Source: Symsagittifera roscoffensis
Lineage: Eukaryota > Xenacoelomorpha > Acoela > Convolutidae
Length of the DNA stretch: 64,000 nt
Reading direction: 5' to 3'
Assembly (NCBI RefSeq): GCF_963678635.1
Contig: NC_087070.1
Span: forward strand, 46,481,467 to 46,545,466
Positions 13,289 through 26,069 of the stretch are shown piece by piece (position 1 is the first letter of the stretch; each line of letters starts with the position of its first letter). A model generated the notes under the pieces. The model ran no database searches, was not told where the DNA came from, and worked only from the letters and a program-made list of their open reading frames with translations. A program made the translations under genes and the position numbers.

Positions 13289-14110
13289 TTATGTTACTTC
13301 AGTAAATTTATCAGTTTTTTGGTATGGTCCTTTTCGAAGTGGCTGTAACTTTTTGGAGATTCCTTTTTGTGTATTGAAATTAGGTATTAAAACAAGTGTT
13401 CCAATTTTTGAATCTCTGGTTGGCATGAAGTGTGAAGTAAATTGATTGTTTATATTTTGCCTTTGTAACAATTTCTTTGTTTTTTTTGGTAGATTTCATT
13501 ATGTTTTTTTATCTCTATTTAAAATCCATTCGGTATGTGTACCGAAAGCTAATTTTAAAATTTGTGGATGATGAAAGTGGTCTTCATCATGTGTATGTAA
13601 TGGTAGATTATAGCAGATTAAATCTTTATTTGGTTGACAATATCCCTGTGTATTTTTATGGGCATTTGCTGTAAACATAATTGGTTTTCGTGGCTTATGA
13701 TTAAAAACCATTTCGTATGGTGACATTCCTTGAGTTGTTGTGATTTGTGAATTATAAGATAAGGGGAATAAGTTTACATCTACTGGCCATTCAGTAAATC
13801 GTGTATCAATTCCATTAATGATACATCGAAGATATTCTTGTAGTGAACGGTTCATACCTTCGACCAATCCATTTGTCCATGGTGCATGAGATGTACGTGG
13901 TTTATGTTTGATATTATATAGATGGCATAATGCGATGATTTCATTATTTATAAATTCTGTGCCGTTATCTGTGACTAGTATTTCGGGTAGTCCAATTTTA
14001 GCTATCCAATGTTCGTAAAGTGTTGTGTATGCGTAATAAGCATTACAATGTGGTACTGGGTTGATGGCTACGTAGTGCGTAAATGCATCAACAATGACCA
14101 TAAAATAAGA
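13289..14110 (-). pseudogene. U5: integrase with GPY/F module
   Basis: The catalytic core is visible: the second Asp in VTDNGTEF and the Glu in NGLVEGMNRS are 35 residues apart, the DD35E spacing of Ty3/gypsy and retroviral integrases. Downstream are a SYNS/MSPYEMVF block and the C-terminal module with LRKGPYQ at 13,289-13,471, the GPY/F signature. The enzyme would insert the cDNA copy into the host genome. Its place directly after RNase H and ahead of the env-like region is normal for this class. Fossil. Confidence 0.85.
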
Positions 14111-15179
14111 ATTTCCTTCGAAGGATGGTGAAATTGATCCTTTTGTTTCAAATGAAATTTTATGATTGAAATATAGACTTGGTCCTTTAAAATTTTGTTT
14201 CGGTGCTATTTGTTTTGATTTGGATAAGGTTTATTTAATTGACATATTTTGCAATCGTTGCCTAATACTTTAATCCAAATTGGTGCATTTGGGAATTAAA
14301 ATTTTTGTGTAAAATTTGAATATTTCTTTTCTGATCCTGAGTGTCTTTTTGTATGTTGTGTGTGTTATATGGAATGCTATCAACATCAAACTGAGGGGAA
14401 TACAGGGTACTTTCAAATCAGGTGTTTGATATTCTAAAAGGTCTGTGCTTTCATTTATAGTTGTATTTTTAAGTTTTCTAAATCATCGGCGGAGTGTGTT
14501 ATTTCCTAATTTTGTTGCATCAGCTTTTGTCCGCTTTTTTTTATATTTGTGCCATGATTTGAAATGTCTAATAACAGGGTCAAAGTTTTGGTATTTTTGT
14601 AATAATTGTAGTGTAATTGTTTCTTTTGGTGGTAGAAAAAGATTTTCGACTTCTAATTTTGATAGGGGAATTGTGTCGAGTGGGTCATGAAGGTTAAAAA
14701 CTTGATTTACTGTGTATTTTAAATCCTTTGATGGTGGTCCTGATAAATTTTTAATTTCAGTTAAATTTTCTTTTTCTATTAATTGGAAAGGATCTTTCTT
14801 GTGTGGTTGTTGTTTAATTGTCTTTTGTTGGGTAATATTTTTTATTCAATGTGAATATTGGATTGGTTTAAATGTGGATTTACCTAAAAAATTAACTTCA
14901 TAGTGTTTTTTTTACAATCTGAATAACGTGGGAAATGTTGTAAATTATTTATTTGTGATTAATCTATATCGGTTTTTACTGCATATTTACATTGCAATCT
15001 TGGTGATGTTTCTTTTTGCAAGATTAAATTTATTACTTTGTGGTATTTCAATTGTAGTTTTCCGTGTAAGTAGTTCAGGTGGTGTATTTCTCTTTAGCGT
15101 ATCTAGTAATGCAAGATTTTTTCCTGCTGTCCAAATTATATGTAGGTTTGGGAATTTCATTAGAATTAATTGAAATCTG

Positions 15180-15620
15180 TACACTCTATGTTTGGATTTG
15201 ATTTTTGTGTAAAAAGAAATATAATTGCTTTGTGATCTGTAAATAGAACTGTTGGATGTTTTGATCCAAGTATCAGAAATTCATATTCTGTAAGTGTGTA
15301 TAATTTAGCTGTAGGTCGGCTTGTGTAAATATGCGAGAGTTTGCTGATATCAGATTCATTTTATTTGTTCCACTGTGTGATTTAAATAATGCTGCGCCGA
15401 TGCCAAAATTTGAAGCATCGCACATTGCGTAGAGTGGTTGATTAGGATCTGGGATTGTTTTTGATATTTGTTCTGTTAGAAGTTTTTTAATTTCTTCAAA
15501 TCGTGTTTGATGTTCGGTAGTCCATTCAAAATTAGTTTTGCTGTCTAAGGATGTTTTAGAGAGGTCTTCAGTATAATTGCTTTTTGCATACAAATTTACT
15601 GAGAAATTTAACATTCCAAG
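15180..15620 (-). pseudogene. U5: RNase H domain
   Basis: The segment WTTEHQTRFEEIKKLL followed by YAMCDASNFGIGAAL is the characteristic start of a Ty3/gypsy RNase H (the Asp in CDAS is the first catalytic acid). It would degrade the RNA strand of the RNA/DNA hybrid during reverse transcription. It lies between RT and integrase as expected. Fossil. Confidence 0.85.
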
Positions 15621-15639
15621 AAATTCTTGGATTTTCTTT

Positions 15640-16250
15640 TTATTTGTGGGTGGTTAAAGTTTTTGAATTGCGTCTATGCGTGATTTTAATGGAGTTATAG
15701 CGTTTCTTTTAATAATGTGTCCAAGAAACTTAACGCGTGTAAGAAAAACAAGTTCATCGTGATTCTTCATCTAATGGCATTTGATTGTATGCTATTCACA
15801 TCTGCGGTTGTAAAACATTTACCTTTTATTTTTGTTAGAATTACTTGAATGGGTTCAATAGGCCAATTGCATTTAGATTCGACAATTGGTGAATTGAGAT
15901 ATCTAGCGTCTAGAACAAATTTTAGTGATTCTCTTTAGCTAGGATGATAACTGGGTTGATAAAGGTGTTACCTTTTGGTTGTTATTTTTTATTTACTGGG
16001 GGTAAAATTTCATATTTTTGTAAAATGTCAAATAGTCTGTTAATTTTATCATGTAAATGTATTGGTACTTTGCTTGCTCTTTGTTTTTTGAAAATTGCGT
16101 CAGGTTTTAAAGGTAAATGTAGTGGTGAACTAATTTTTCCAACATCAAATTTTGATGTTGCGTAAACTGTTGGATTTTTTAATAATAGTTTGGCTAATTT
16201 GTCGAATTCGTTTTGTGTTATTTGAGAGTGTTGAAAATTGAACATTGTTA
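15640..16250 (-). pseudogene. U5: reverse transcriptase region
   Basis: The N-terminal RT block (FNFQHSQITQNEFDKLAKLL, then LPLKPDAIFKKQRASKVPIH) matches the same blocks in U1, U3 and U4, where the palm motif YLDD is visible downstream. It would copy element RNA into DNA. The unit is shorter here than in U3 and U4. Fossil. Confidence 0.75.
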
Positions 16251-16699
16251 GAAATTTTTGTTATTAATCGGTATAATCTGATGATTTAAACATTTGTTTG
16301 AAATATGGTGTTTTTGAGAAATAATCTGTATATCTTTTTTCGTTGCTTATTAAATCGTTTATTGTTAACTCTTCAAGAATGGTTGATTGGCATATGTCTA
16401 GTAATTGTAATGTATCATTGACTCGATATGCTACTTCGTTTGTGGGTAAAGTTGTGGTATTTGTTTCACAGTATCCTAAGAGTCCTGGAAGTAATGTTAT
16501 CTAGTATGGTGAATTATTATATACTTCTAATGAAATAATATAGGAGTTTGAATGTTTCATGTGTTTTATGGATGAAATTGTTATTCAAAAAAAATTATGA
16601 ATGGGTTTAAATTCAAGGTCTGACATAAAGAGATGTTGTGTGTTTTGGTTTTTGTCATACTAGGGAATTTGTTTGATTGAAAATTTGGTAACTTTACCT

Positions 16700-17190
16700 G
16701 ATAGTGGTTTCAGGTATTTTCATTCCTGATTGTATATAGGGTAAAATTTGGAGAAAAATGGTGGTTGTTTGTTTAATGTTTGAAAAAATGTTAAGGATGT
16801 GTTCTTCATTCTTGTGTACTTGTCTTTTATGTGGAGTTTACTATTTAAGATGTTTATTGTGGGAATATATTTGGTTATAAACGGTATTCCAACGATATTG
16901 ATTTTTCTATCTGTTATGTGGAATGTTTGTTTAAATGGTTTGTTTAAGATTTTTTTTTGTTCCATTGTTCTAGTGGGAACAAGGAAAAGTTGCATTTTTC
17001 CATAATTTTCCATGTTACGCCTTGTGCTGTTGCTAATTTGCTGGCTGTTTTTATTGGTATTAAGGTTGGGTGTAGTGTTTTGATTTCATTCCAAGTGGGG
17101 ATATTGACAATATTTGATTCTGCTCCTGAATCGATTAAAAAATCTAGTTCAAGATCTGGTGGTTGAAATTCTTTACTTTCTGGACTTTCT
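16700..17190 (-). pseudogene. U5: retroviral-type aspartic protease region
   Basis: The active-site motif LIDSGAESNI lies on the minus strand near 17,110-17,150 and is followed by the Ty3/gypsy-type flap and C-terminal segment (KQTFHITDRK, then GIPFITKYI). The protease would cut the Gag and Pol polyproteins. It lies between the Arg/Ser/Asn-rich end of gag and RT. Fossil. Confidence 0.8.
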
Positions 17191-17459
17191 AAGAGAAATG
17201 GAATTGTCCAAAATTTTTTCTATTGGTAGTTGTTTTTTGTATATTTTGATAATTAAGGTTTGTACTTGAGCATTGTAATTCGTTTTTTTCGGGTTTAATT
17301 ACAGTGTGAATTTCATTTACTTCTTGTTTAAATGGTACATTATTACTAATAGGTCTAGTATAGTAATTTTGAAGAAGTTCCAATTGATTCTCGTAAATGT
17401 GTAAATGTGGTTGTTCATATATAATAGGTTCGTAATCATTTTCAACTGTGATCATTTTA

Positions 17460-18611
17460 ACTGAGATGGTTTTATTTGTATCACTTTCGCTGTCTGTTGA
17501 TTCACAATTAATGTGATTTAATTGTAATTCAGTGCTTTTTGTATCATCGATACCAGGGGGGTCTGAAGTTGTTTCTTCTGTTGTTTCTACCTGATTAATT
17601 TGTCTTTGATGTTTCGAAGTGTTGCTGCTATAATTGTGTCGGGAATCGGAATAGCGATTATTTTTTCTATGAGGAGATTGAGCAGAATTTCTTTGTTGAT
17701 TGTTATAGCTAGGATTCCTAATTTGAATTATTTTTTAATCTCTTATGGTAGCTGTTATTGGTTCGTTGATAATTAGATCTGTTGTATGAATTGTTTCTTG
17801 ATCAATTGTTCTGGTAACGTTGAATTCGATTATTTGAGTAACTTCTAATCCTATTGTTTGAAAAGTTTCTGTTTCTATTGTATGATGAATGTCGTGATCT
17901 ATCGTTTGAATAGTGTCTATTCCTAGAATTTGAATGGAAACTGGTATCAAACGAATATTCTCTTCTGTTTGAATTTGATCGTGAATAGTTGTTTCTATAC
18001 TGATTATTTTGACTATTTGATCGACTGTATTTATTTTGTGAGAAATTTTGTGAATTTCTTTGCTCTTGTGATCTACCTCTATAACTAGAGTTATAAGGTG
18101 ATTGGTTTCTTGACTAATTTGAATTATTTGGAAGTGGTTCACCAGAGCTGTTATTACTATGTATATTTTTCTTTCGTAAACTTTGGTCCTTTCATGTATT
18201 GGTAGAATGATTTATTTGGTTCTTTGTATTTTTGTGGTGTGTTCTGGTTATCTTGTTATGTTTAACTACATTCGGCAATGCTATGTCCGTATCTTGGGCA
18301 ATAATTACATCATTTTTTGAACGATGGTTTACCTGTGAAATTTGGATTTTTCTCATATTTATTCAGAATTTCAGCGATTTTTTCAGTTAAATCTACATCT
18401 GAATCTTGTATGTTGTTTATATGTGTAGTATTTGTTTGAAATCTATTAAAATATTGTAGTTTGAGGTTTTCTGTTTCTTCGAGTTTCATTGTGATTTCTG
18501 CTTGTTCTAGTCTATCAACTAGTTTTCTAAAACTTAAATCTGGTTCTCGAATTGGAGAGGGATGTGATGCTCCCTTTTTAATAGCTATTTTCCTTAATTG
18601 AGGTGTCAGAG
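17460..18611 (-). pseudogene. U5: nucleocapsid with Arg/Ser/Asn-rich tail
   Basis: Minus-strand sequence corresponding to the zinc-knuckle (CCHC) end of Gag near 18,250-18,330, followed by a long stretch of Arg-Ser, Asn-Ser and Tyr repeats reaching 17,640. The corresponding frames in U3 and U4 read clearly as RS/N-rich protein. Nucleocapsid binds and packages the element RNA, and a basic RS-rich tail would add RNA-binding or nuclear-targeting capacity. The right edge is the joint with the env-like region of U4. Fossil. Confidence 0.7.
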
Positions 18612-20650
18612 TTTCAGTGTCTTGTGGCTTTACTTTTCCACGAGAGTTTCCTGCGTTTTTAGGAAGATTTACTGGGATGTATGATGATCCTTCGTTGAGA
18701 GGTTGATGTGTTGCATGGGCATTATATTTTATTTTTCCAGTGGTTATATCGAAACCTTAGTCGAAATTCGACAAATTTTTCTAAATTTTGTGTTTTGTAG
18801 AGAGGATTTTTATATTTACATGCAAATTCTGTTTCATATTTCCAGTCAAAAAACATTATTTCTTGGTAGCCTTTACTTTTTGTACCTGCTTTGCAGTTGG
18901 ATAGATTATATATTCCAATATGTAATATCCAGTGTTTGTCGTGAATATCATAAGTTAGTTGTCCGTGTGCGCCGTTGTATGGTTATCTTTCGTCTAGTTT
19001 ATTATGTCTTTGATATTTTTCAAGTTCTGCTTGATGTACATATCTTTCAAGTTCTGCTTGAGTCGGTGAAGACTTGAAAGTTTACTATTTTTCTGTTTCA
19101 GTTTTTTTTAGTCAAGTTTAATCTGAGTTTGTTTTTAGAATCTTCGGGACTTAGATGTAAAAGTCTTTCTATAATACCTTGGTAGAATGATTCGTGGTCA
19201 AGTCGGTTTTTTTTCCTTTTGAAACTTGTGAAAGAAGTAATTTCTTTTCGGAAAATGTCGCTGTAAGTTTATAGCCTGTAAGTGTTGTTGCTCGGGCTTT
19301 TGAGTATATTGTTGCTATTATGTTTGTGGTCTCAATAGCTTGTGGTTCTGATTCGCCTTGTGTTACTTGGTTTATAGCATATTTGTGTAGCGTTTTTTGT
19401 TCATTTTCTTCACAATCATAGTGTGTTACTAATAAATTCCGTGGTCCTGTGCGAGGAGGTGGATTTGTGTTTTGTTCGGAAAAAAATAGAAAAAGGAGGT
19501 GTTGAAATGTAAATACTTTTAGAATATACATGTGTATGATAATCCTGAGTATGGGTTATAAAAGGTAATATATCCAATTGTGTTTTTGGTATATCTGTCG
19601 TATTTATATTTGACTTCAGTTGTTATAAATGGCGGAGGCAATGGTTGAGCTGTTATATTTGGTGGGCTTAGGGGAAAGGGTGTTGAACAAAATTATTAAG
19701 TCTGTATATTTCAAACTTTAATTGGAGACTGTTTTGTTGAAGTATTTGAAGATTGTGTTCTTGAATATATTTGTGAATATCTTGTCTATATTGTAATCTA
19801 TTTAGTGCCCAATTGTGGAGTCGGTTACTTTCTTGATGTTGTCCAAATAGTGGGGGAGGTGCTACGGAAGTATTCCAATCTAACCGTAGAGGGGTATTTT
19901 TCGATGATTGTTCTTGGTATCTAGCGTCAAGGTTGGTGGGGAAATTAACGGGGAAAAGTGTTGGTGATATTTGACTTATAGATGGTGTTGATGGAAGTGA
20001 AAATGTTTCTGGCAGGGATGATAATGTTGTATCAGAAGAAATATCTATTGGTTCTTTCACTAAGTTTGGTTCGCCTTGAGTATATGAGTGTGTTGTCCAA
20101 TATGGTGGTCGTTAGGTGGTGTCTGGGGGGTTAAAAGGATTTTCTCGGATTTGATCTGATGTTGGAGTTGAACCTAGATAGTCTGACGGATTATTTGAAA
20201 TGCTATGTTGTGAAGCAAGTGTGGGGTTTTCTGGTAGTTTACTGCTGGAAAGTTCTGAGGTAGTTGGTGTTTGTGATTGGGGTATGTTAAAATGAACTCT
20301 GGGGGTTTGAAAATTCCTGTTTTGTCTTGGATGTAAAATTTGTCTATTTATTTCAAGTGTATTTTGATTTTGGCTAATATGTCTTACTCGATTGAGATCT
20401 TGTTGTAAGGTGGGATATAAATTATATGTTGGTTTGCTTAAAGATGCTTGGCGATTAACTGGTTCTAATGGTTCTGATAATGGTGCAAGTCGTTCCTCAA
20501 AACTGTATGGGTTGTCTTGAAAAGAAATGCGTGTTGATGGTTGAGGATTGTTGGTATTTGTAGGCGTTATTGGACTTTCTTGGGAAGTTGTTGGTGGGGA
20601 CTGTTTTGGTGGTGGTTGATTAGCAATTTTGAAAAAAAAATTTGAGTGTT
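18612..20650 (-). pseudogene. U4: front part of env-like region
   Basis: Minus-strand coding-like sequence with clear blocks at 19,668-20,060 (Ser/Thr/Pro-rich, then a Gln/Asn-rich part) and 19,169-19,531. It corresponds to 2,250-4,015 of U6 and about 9,900-11,880 of U5. It ends at 18,612 by running into the nucleocapsid of U5. No known domain. Fossil. Confidence 0.5.
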
Positions 20651-20849
20651 TAAATTCTAAAGGTAAAATTTATGTTTATTATAGTTTTCTTCAAAAACAA
20701 AGTATCGAAAGATAAGTTGCTCAGGCGAATGTGACGATTGCATTTTTTATACATTTGCACATTGTCATGATTAGGGACGTCAAAAATGTGAGGAAAATTA
20801 TGAATAAGAGAAAAAAATCTTCTCGACTAAAGATGTCTCCCATTTAAAT

Positions 20850-21880
20850 TGAATTGCGTCTATGCGTGATTTTAATGGAGTTATAGGGTTTCTTTCAATA
20901 ATGTGTCCAAGAAACTTAACGCGTGTTAGAAAAAAAGTGTGATTTGTCTGGGAATGCTTTCAATTTTTCATTTCTAGTTTGTGATTGCATGAAAACATCG
21001 TCTAAGTATGTGATTGCATTTTTCTTGAGTATAAGTGGTCTACAAATTTTAATCATAAAAGCTGAAAAAGCTGCTGGTCCTATGGATTTTCCATAGAATA
21101 ATTCAATGAATTCGTATGGTTGATTTCCAATAACGAATTGTGTTAATCGTCGTGATTGTTCATCTAATGGCATTTGATTGTATGCGCTATTCATATCTGC
21201 GGTTGTGAAATATTTACCATTTGTTTTTGTTAGAATTACTTGAATGGGTTCAATAAGCCAATTGCATTTAGATTAGTCAATTAGTGAATTGATATATCTA
21301 GCGTCTGGAAAACTTTTTAGTGATTCTCTTTAGCTAGGATGTTAACTGGGTTGATAATGGTGTTACCTTTTGGTTGTTCTTCTTTATTTACTGGGGATAT
21401 AATTTCATATTGTTCTTTGATTTATCTGTTTACTTTACTGTTTACTTTATCATGTGAGTGTATTGGTACTTTGCTTGCTCTTTGTTTTTTGAAAATTGCG
21501 TCAGGTTTTAAAGGTAAATGTAGTGGTGAACAAATTTTTTCAGCATCAAATTTTGATGGTGCATAAACTATTGGATATTTTAAAAATAGTTTGGCTAAAT
21601 TGTCAAATTCGTTTGTATTATTTGAGAGTGTTGAAAATTAAACATTGTTAGAAATTTTTGTTGTTCTTTTGTATAATCTGATATTTTAAACGTTGGTTTA
21701 AAATATGGTGTTTTTGTGAAATAATCTGTATTTCTTTTTTCGTTGCTTATTATATTGTTTATTGATAATTCTTCAAGAATTGTTGATTGGCATTTGTCTA
21801 GTAACTGTAAAATAATATTGACTCGATATGCTACTTCATTTGTGAGGAAAGTTGAAAGTTGTGGCATTTGTTTCACAGTA
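20850..21880 (-). pseudogene. U4: reverse transcriptase region
   Basis: The palm motif is visible in AITYLDDVFMQSQ (20,916-21,194), preceded by NSAYNQMPLDEQSRRLTQFV and FYGKSIGPAAFSAFM, the conserved Ty3/gypsy RT blocks. The N-terminal block lies at 21,595-21,876. Nearly identical to U3. Fossil. Confidence 0.85.
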
Positions 21881-22269
21881 TCCCAAGAGTCCCGGAGGTA
21901 ATGTTATCTAGTATGGTGAAATATTATATACATGTAATGAAGTAAGATCGGAGTTTGAATGTTTCATGTATTTTATGGATGAAATTGTTATTCGAAAAAA
22001 TTTATGAATGGGTTTAAATTCAAGGTCTGACATGAAGAGATGTTGTTAGTTTTGGTTTTTATCATACTGGTGAACTTGTTTGATTGAAAAGTTGTTAACT
22101 TTTCCTGATAGTGGTTTCAGGTATTTTCGTTCCTGATTGTACATAGGGTAAAATTTGGAAAAAGTTGTGGTTGTTTGTTTAATCTTTGAAAGAATGTTAA
22201 GAATGTATTCTTCATACTTGTGTACTTGTCTTTTATATGGAGTTTACTTTCTAAGATGTTTATTGCGGA

Positions 22270-22815
22270 AATTTAATTAGTTATAACCGGTATGCCAATG
22301 ATATTGTGTTTTCTATCTGTTATGTGGAATGTTTGCTTAAATGGTTTGTTTATGATTTTGTTTTGTTCCATTGTTTTAGTGGGAACAAGGAAAAGTTGGA
22401 TTTTTCCATAATTTATTAATGTTGAGCCTTGTGCTGTTGCTAATTTGCTGGCTGTTTTTATTGGTATTAAGGTTGGGTGTATTGTTTTGATTCCATTCCA
22501 AGTGGGGATATTGATAATATTTGATTCTGCTCCTGAGTCGATTAAGATATCTACTGAGCCGATTAAAATCCGATTTTGTTTTGGTAGTTCTTTTTGTATA
22601 TTTTGATAAATTTGGTTTGTACTTGAGCATTGTACTTCGTCTTTTTCGGGTTTAATTACAGTGTTAATTTCACTTACTTCTTGATTAACTGGTGCATTAT
22701 TATTAATAGGTCTAGTGTAGTAATTTTGAAGAAGTTCCAATTGATTCTCGTAAATGTGTGAAGTGAAGGGTTGTTCATATATAATAGGTTCGTAATCATT
22801 TTCAACTGTGATCAT
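22270..22815 (-). pseudogene. U4: aspartic protease region
   Basis: The frame at 22,273-22,815 carries VDILIDSGAESNIINIP, a retropepsin active site, and the C-terminal segment TDRKHNIIGIPVITN. Nearly identical in U2 and U3. Fossil. Confidence 0.85.
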
Positions 22816-22829
22816 ATTAACTGAGATGG

Positions 22830-23974
22830 TATTATTTGTATAACTTTTGCTGTCTGTTGATTCACAATTAATGTGATTTAATTGTAATTCAGTACTTTCT
22901 GTATCATCGGTACCAGGGAAGTCTGAAGTTGTTTCTTCAGTTGTTTGTACCTGATTAATTTGTCTTTGATGTTTCGGTGTGTTGCTTCTATATTTGTGTC
23001 GGGAATCGGAATAGCGATTATTTTTCTATGAAGAGATTGAGAATTATTTCTTTGTTGGTTGTTTTAGCTTGGATTCCTATTTTGTGAATTATTTCGTGAT
23101 CTCCTATGGTAGATATTATTGGTTCGTTGATAATTAGATCTGTTGTATGAATTGTTTCTTGATCTATTGTTTCGGTAACGTTGATTTTGATTATTTGAAT
23201 AAATTGTATTCCTATTGTTTGAAAAGTTTCTGCTTCCAATTGTATGATGAATGTCGTGATCTATCGTTTGAATAGTGTCTTTTCCTAGAATTTGAATGGG
23301 AACTGGTATCAAACGAATATTCTCTTCTGTTTGAATTTAATCGTGAATAGTTGTTTTTATACTGATTATTTTGACTATTTGATCGACTATATTTGTTTTG
23401 TGGGAAATTTTGTGAATTTCTTTGTTCTTGTGATCTACCTCTATAACTAGAGTTATAAGGTGATTGGCTTCTTGAATAATTTGAATCATTTGGAAGTGGT
23501 TCACCAGAGCTGTTATTACTATGTATATTTTTCTTTCGTAAATTTTGGTCTTTTTTCATGTATTGGTAGAATATTTATTTGGTTCATTGTACTTTTGTGG
23601 TTTGTTCTGATTATTTTGTTGTATTTCTCTACATTCGGCAATGCTGTGTCCGTATCTTCGGCAACAATTACATCATTTTTTGAAAGATGGTTTACCTGTG
23701 AAGTTTATATTTTTCACATATCTATTCAGAATTTCAGCGATTTTTTCATTTAAATCTACATCTGAATCTTGTATGTTGTTTATATGTGTAGTATTTGTTT
23801 GAATCTATTAACATATTGTAGTTTGAGGTTTTCTGTTTCTTCGAGTTTCATTGTGATTTCTGCTTGTTCTAGTCTATCAACTAGTTTTCTAAAACCTAAA
23901 TCTAGTTCTCGAATTGGAGAGGGATGTGATGCTCCCTTTTTAATAGCTATTTTCCTTAATTAAGGTGTCAGAGT
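22830..23974 (-). pseudogene. U4: nucleocapsid zinc knuckle and RS/N-rich tail
   Basis: A CCHC zinc knuckle (CNCCRRYGHSIAEC) is coded on the minus strand near 23,630-23,680. It is followed at 23,212-23,559 by a chain very rich in Arg, Ser, Asn and Tyr, with many RS, NS and SR pairs. The same composition continues to about 23,060. It would bind element RNA. Fossil. Confidence 0.75.
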
Positions 23975-25870
23975 TTCAGTGTCTTGTGGCTTTACTTTTC
24001 CACGAGAGTTTCCTGCGTTTTTAGGAAGATTTACTGGGATGTATGATGATCCTTCGTTGAGAGGTTGATGTGTTGCATGGGCATTATATTTTATTTTTCC
24101 AGTGGTTATATCGAAACCTTAGTCGAAATTCGACAAGTTTTTCTAAATTTTGTGTTTTGTAGAGAGGATTTTTATATGTACATGCAAATTCTGTTTCATA
24201 TTTTATGATAGATTTGAAAACATGATAGAGTTGTAATTTTTCGAGTTGTTTTTTCCAGTCAAAAAACATTATTTCTTGGTATCCTTTACTTTTTGTACAT
24301 GCTTTGCAGTTGGATAGATTATATATTCCAATATGTAATATCCAGTGTTTGTCGTGAATATCATAAGTTAGTTGTCCGTGTGCGCCGTTGTATGGATATC
24401 TTTCGTCTAGTTTATTATGTCTTTGATATTTTTCAAATTCTGCTTGATGTACATATCTTTCAAGTTCTGCTTGATACGGTGAAGACTTGAAAGTTTACTA
24501 TTTCTCTGTTTCAGTTTTTTTTAATCAAGTTTAATCTGAGTAGTTTGTTTTTAGAATCTTCGGGACTTAGATGTAAAAGTCTTTCTATAATACCTTGGTA
24601 GAATGATTCGTGGTCAAGTCGGTTTTTTTTCCTTTTGAAACTTGTGAAAGAAGTAATTTCTTTTCGGAAAATGTCGCTGTAAGTTTATAGCCTGTAGGTG
24701 TTGTTGCTCGAGCTTTTGAGTATAATGTTGCTATTATGTTTGTGGTCTCTATAGCTTGTGGTTCTGATTCGCATTGTGTTACTTGGTTTATAGCAAATTT
24801 GTGTAGCGTTTTTTGTTCGTTTTCTTCACAATCATAGTGTGTTACTAATAAATCCTGTGGTCCTGTGCGAGGAGATGGATTTTTATTTTGTTCGGAAAAA
24901 ATTAGAAAAAGAGATTGTTGAAACCTAAATACCTTTAGAATATACATGTGTATGATAATCCTGAGTATGGGTTATAAAAAGTAATAAGTCCAATTGTGTT
25001 TTTGACGTATCTGTCGTATTTATATATGACTTCAGTTGTTATAAATGGGGAAGGTAATGGTTGAGCTGTTATATTAGGTGGGCTTAGGGGAAAAAGGTGT
25101 TGAACAATATTATTGAGTCTAACTGTGATTTCAAACTTTAATTGGGGGAGGTGCTACGAGAGTATTCCAATCTAACCGTAGAGGGGTGTTTGTCGATGAT
25201 TGTTCTTGGTATCTAGCGTCAAGGTTGGTGGGGAAATTAAGGGGGAAAGTGTTGATGATATTTGACTTATAGATGGTGTTGATGGAAGTGAAAGTGTTTC
25301 TGGCAGGGATGATAATGTTGTATCAGAAGAAATATCTATTGGTTCTTTCACTAAATTTGTTTCGCCTTGAGTATATGAATGTGTTGTATATGAATGTGTT
25401 GTCCAAATAGTCTGACGGATTATTTGAAATGCTATGTTGTGAAGCAAGTGTGGGGGTTTCTGGTAGTGTACTGCTGGAAAGTTCTGAGGTAGTTGGTGTT
25501 GGTGATTGGGGTATGTTAAAATGAACTCTGGGGGTTTGAAAATTCCTGTTTTGTCTTGGATGTAAAATTTGTCTATTTATTTCAAGTGTATTTTAATTTT
25601 GGCTAATATGTCTTACTCGATTGAGATCTTGTTGTAAGGTGGGATATAAATTATATGTTGGTTTGCTTAAAGATGCTTGGCGATTAACTGGTTCTAATGG
25701 TTCTGATAATGGTGCAAGTCGTTCTTCAAAAGTGTATGGGTTGTCTTGAAAAGAAATGCGTGTTGATGGTTGGGGATTGTTGGTATTTGTAGGTGTTATT
25801 GGACTTTCTTGGGAAGTTGTTGGTGGGGACTGTTTTGGTGGTGGTTGATTAGCAATTTTGAAAAAAAATT
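23975..25870 (-). pseudogene. U3: front part of env-like region
   Basis: Minus-strand blocks at 24,585-24,947 and 25,172-25,447 match the env-like region of the other units. The left edge is the joint with the U4 nucleocapsid. The stretch 24,680-25,380 is almost the same as 3,010-3,720 in U6. No known domain. Fossil. Confidence 0.5.
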
Positions 25871-26069
25871 TGAGTGTTTAAATTCTAAAGGTAAAATTTA
25901 TGTTTATTACAGTTTTCTTCAAAAAAAGTATCGAAAGATAAGTTGCTCAGGCGAATGTGACGATTGCATTTTTTATACATTTGCACATTGTCATAATTAG
26001 GGATGTCAAAAATGTGAGGAAAATTATGAATAAGAGAAAAATATCTTCTCGACTAAAGATGTCTCCCAT

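Larger units (their letters stand above)
6754..18611 (-). mobile_element. U5: env-bearing Ty3/gypsy fossil, most complete 3' half
   Basis: On the minus strand this unit runs from the zinc-knuckle end of gag (right end, at the joint with U4) through protease, RT, RNase H, integrase with a GPY/F module, a non-coding gap, and a long env-like region, to further reading frames ending near 6,754. It is the only unit in which the region downstream of integrase continues to what looks like the natural 3' end. Order and motifs place it with Ty3/gypsy-class, errantivirus-like elements. It is a fossil with many breaks. Its RT and integrase differ noticeably from those in U3 and U4, so it diverged before the most recent duplications. 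Parts are listed separately. Confidence 0.85.
18612..23974 (-). mobile_element. U4: shortened env-bearing Ty3/gypsy fossil unit
   Basis: A unit of about 5.4 kb with, from right to left on the minus strand, nucleocapsid plus RS-rich tail (22,830-23,974), protease (22,270-22,815), RT (20,850-21,880) and the front of the env-like region (18,612-20,650). It is closely similar to U3 and shares the same reduced set of parts, so the two are sister copies of a tandem duplication. Both ends are env-to-nucleocapsid joints identical to those of the other units, with no LTR between. Fossil with many breaks. Confidence 0.85.
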
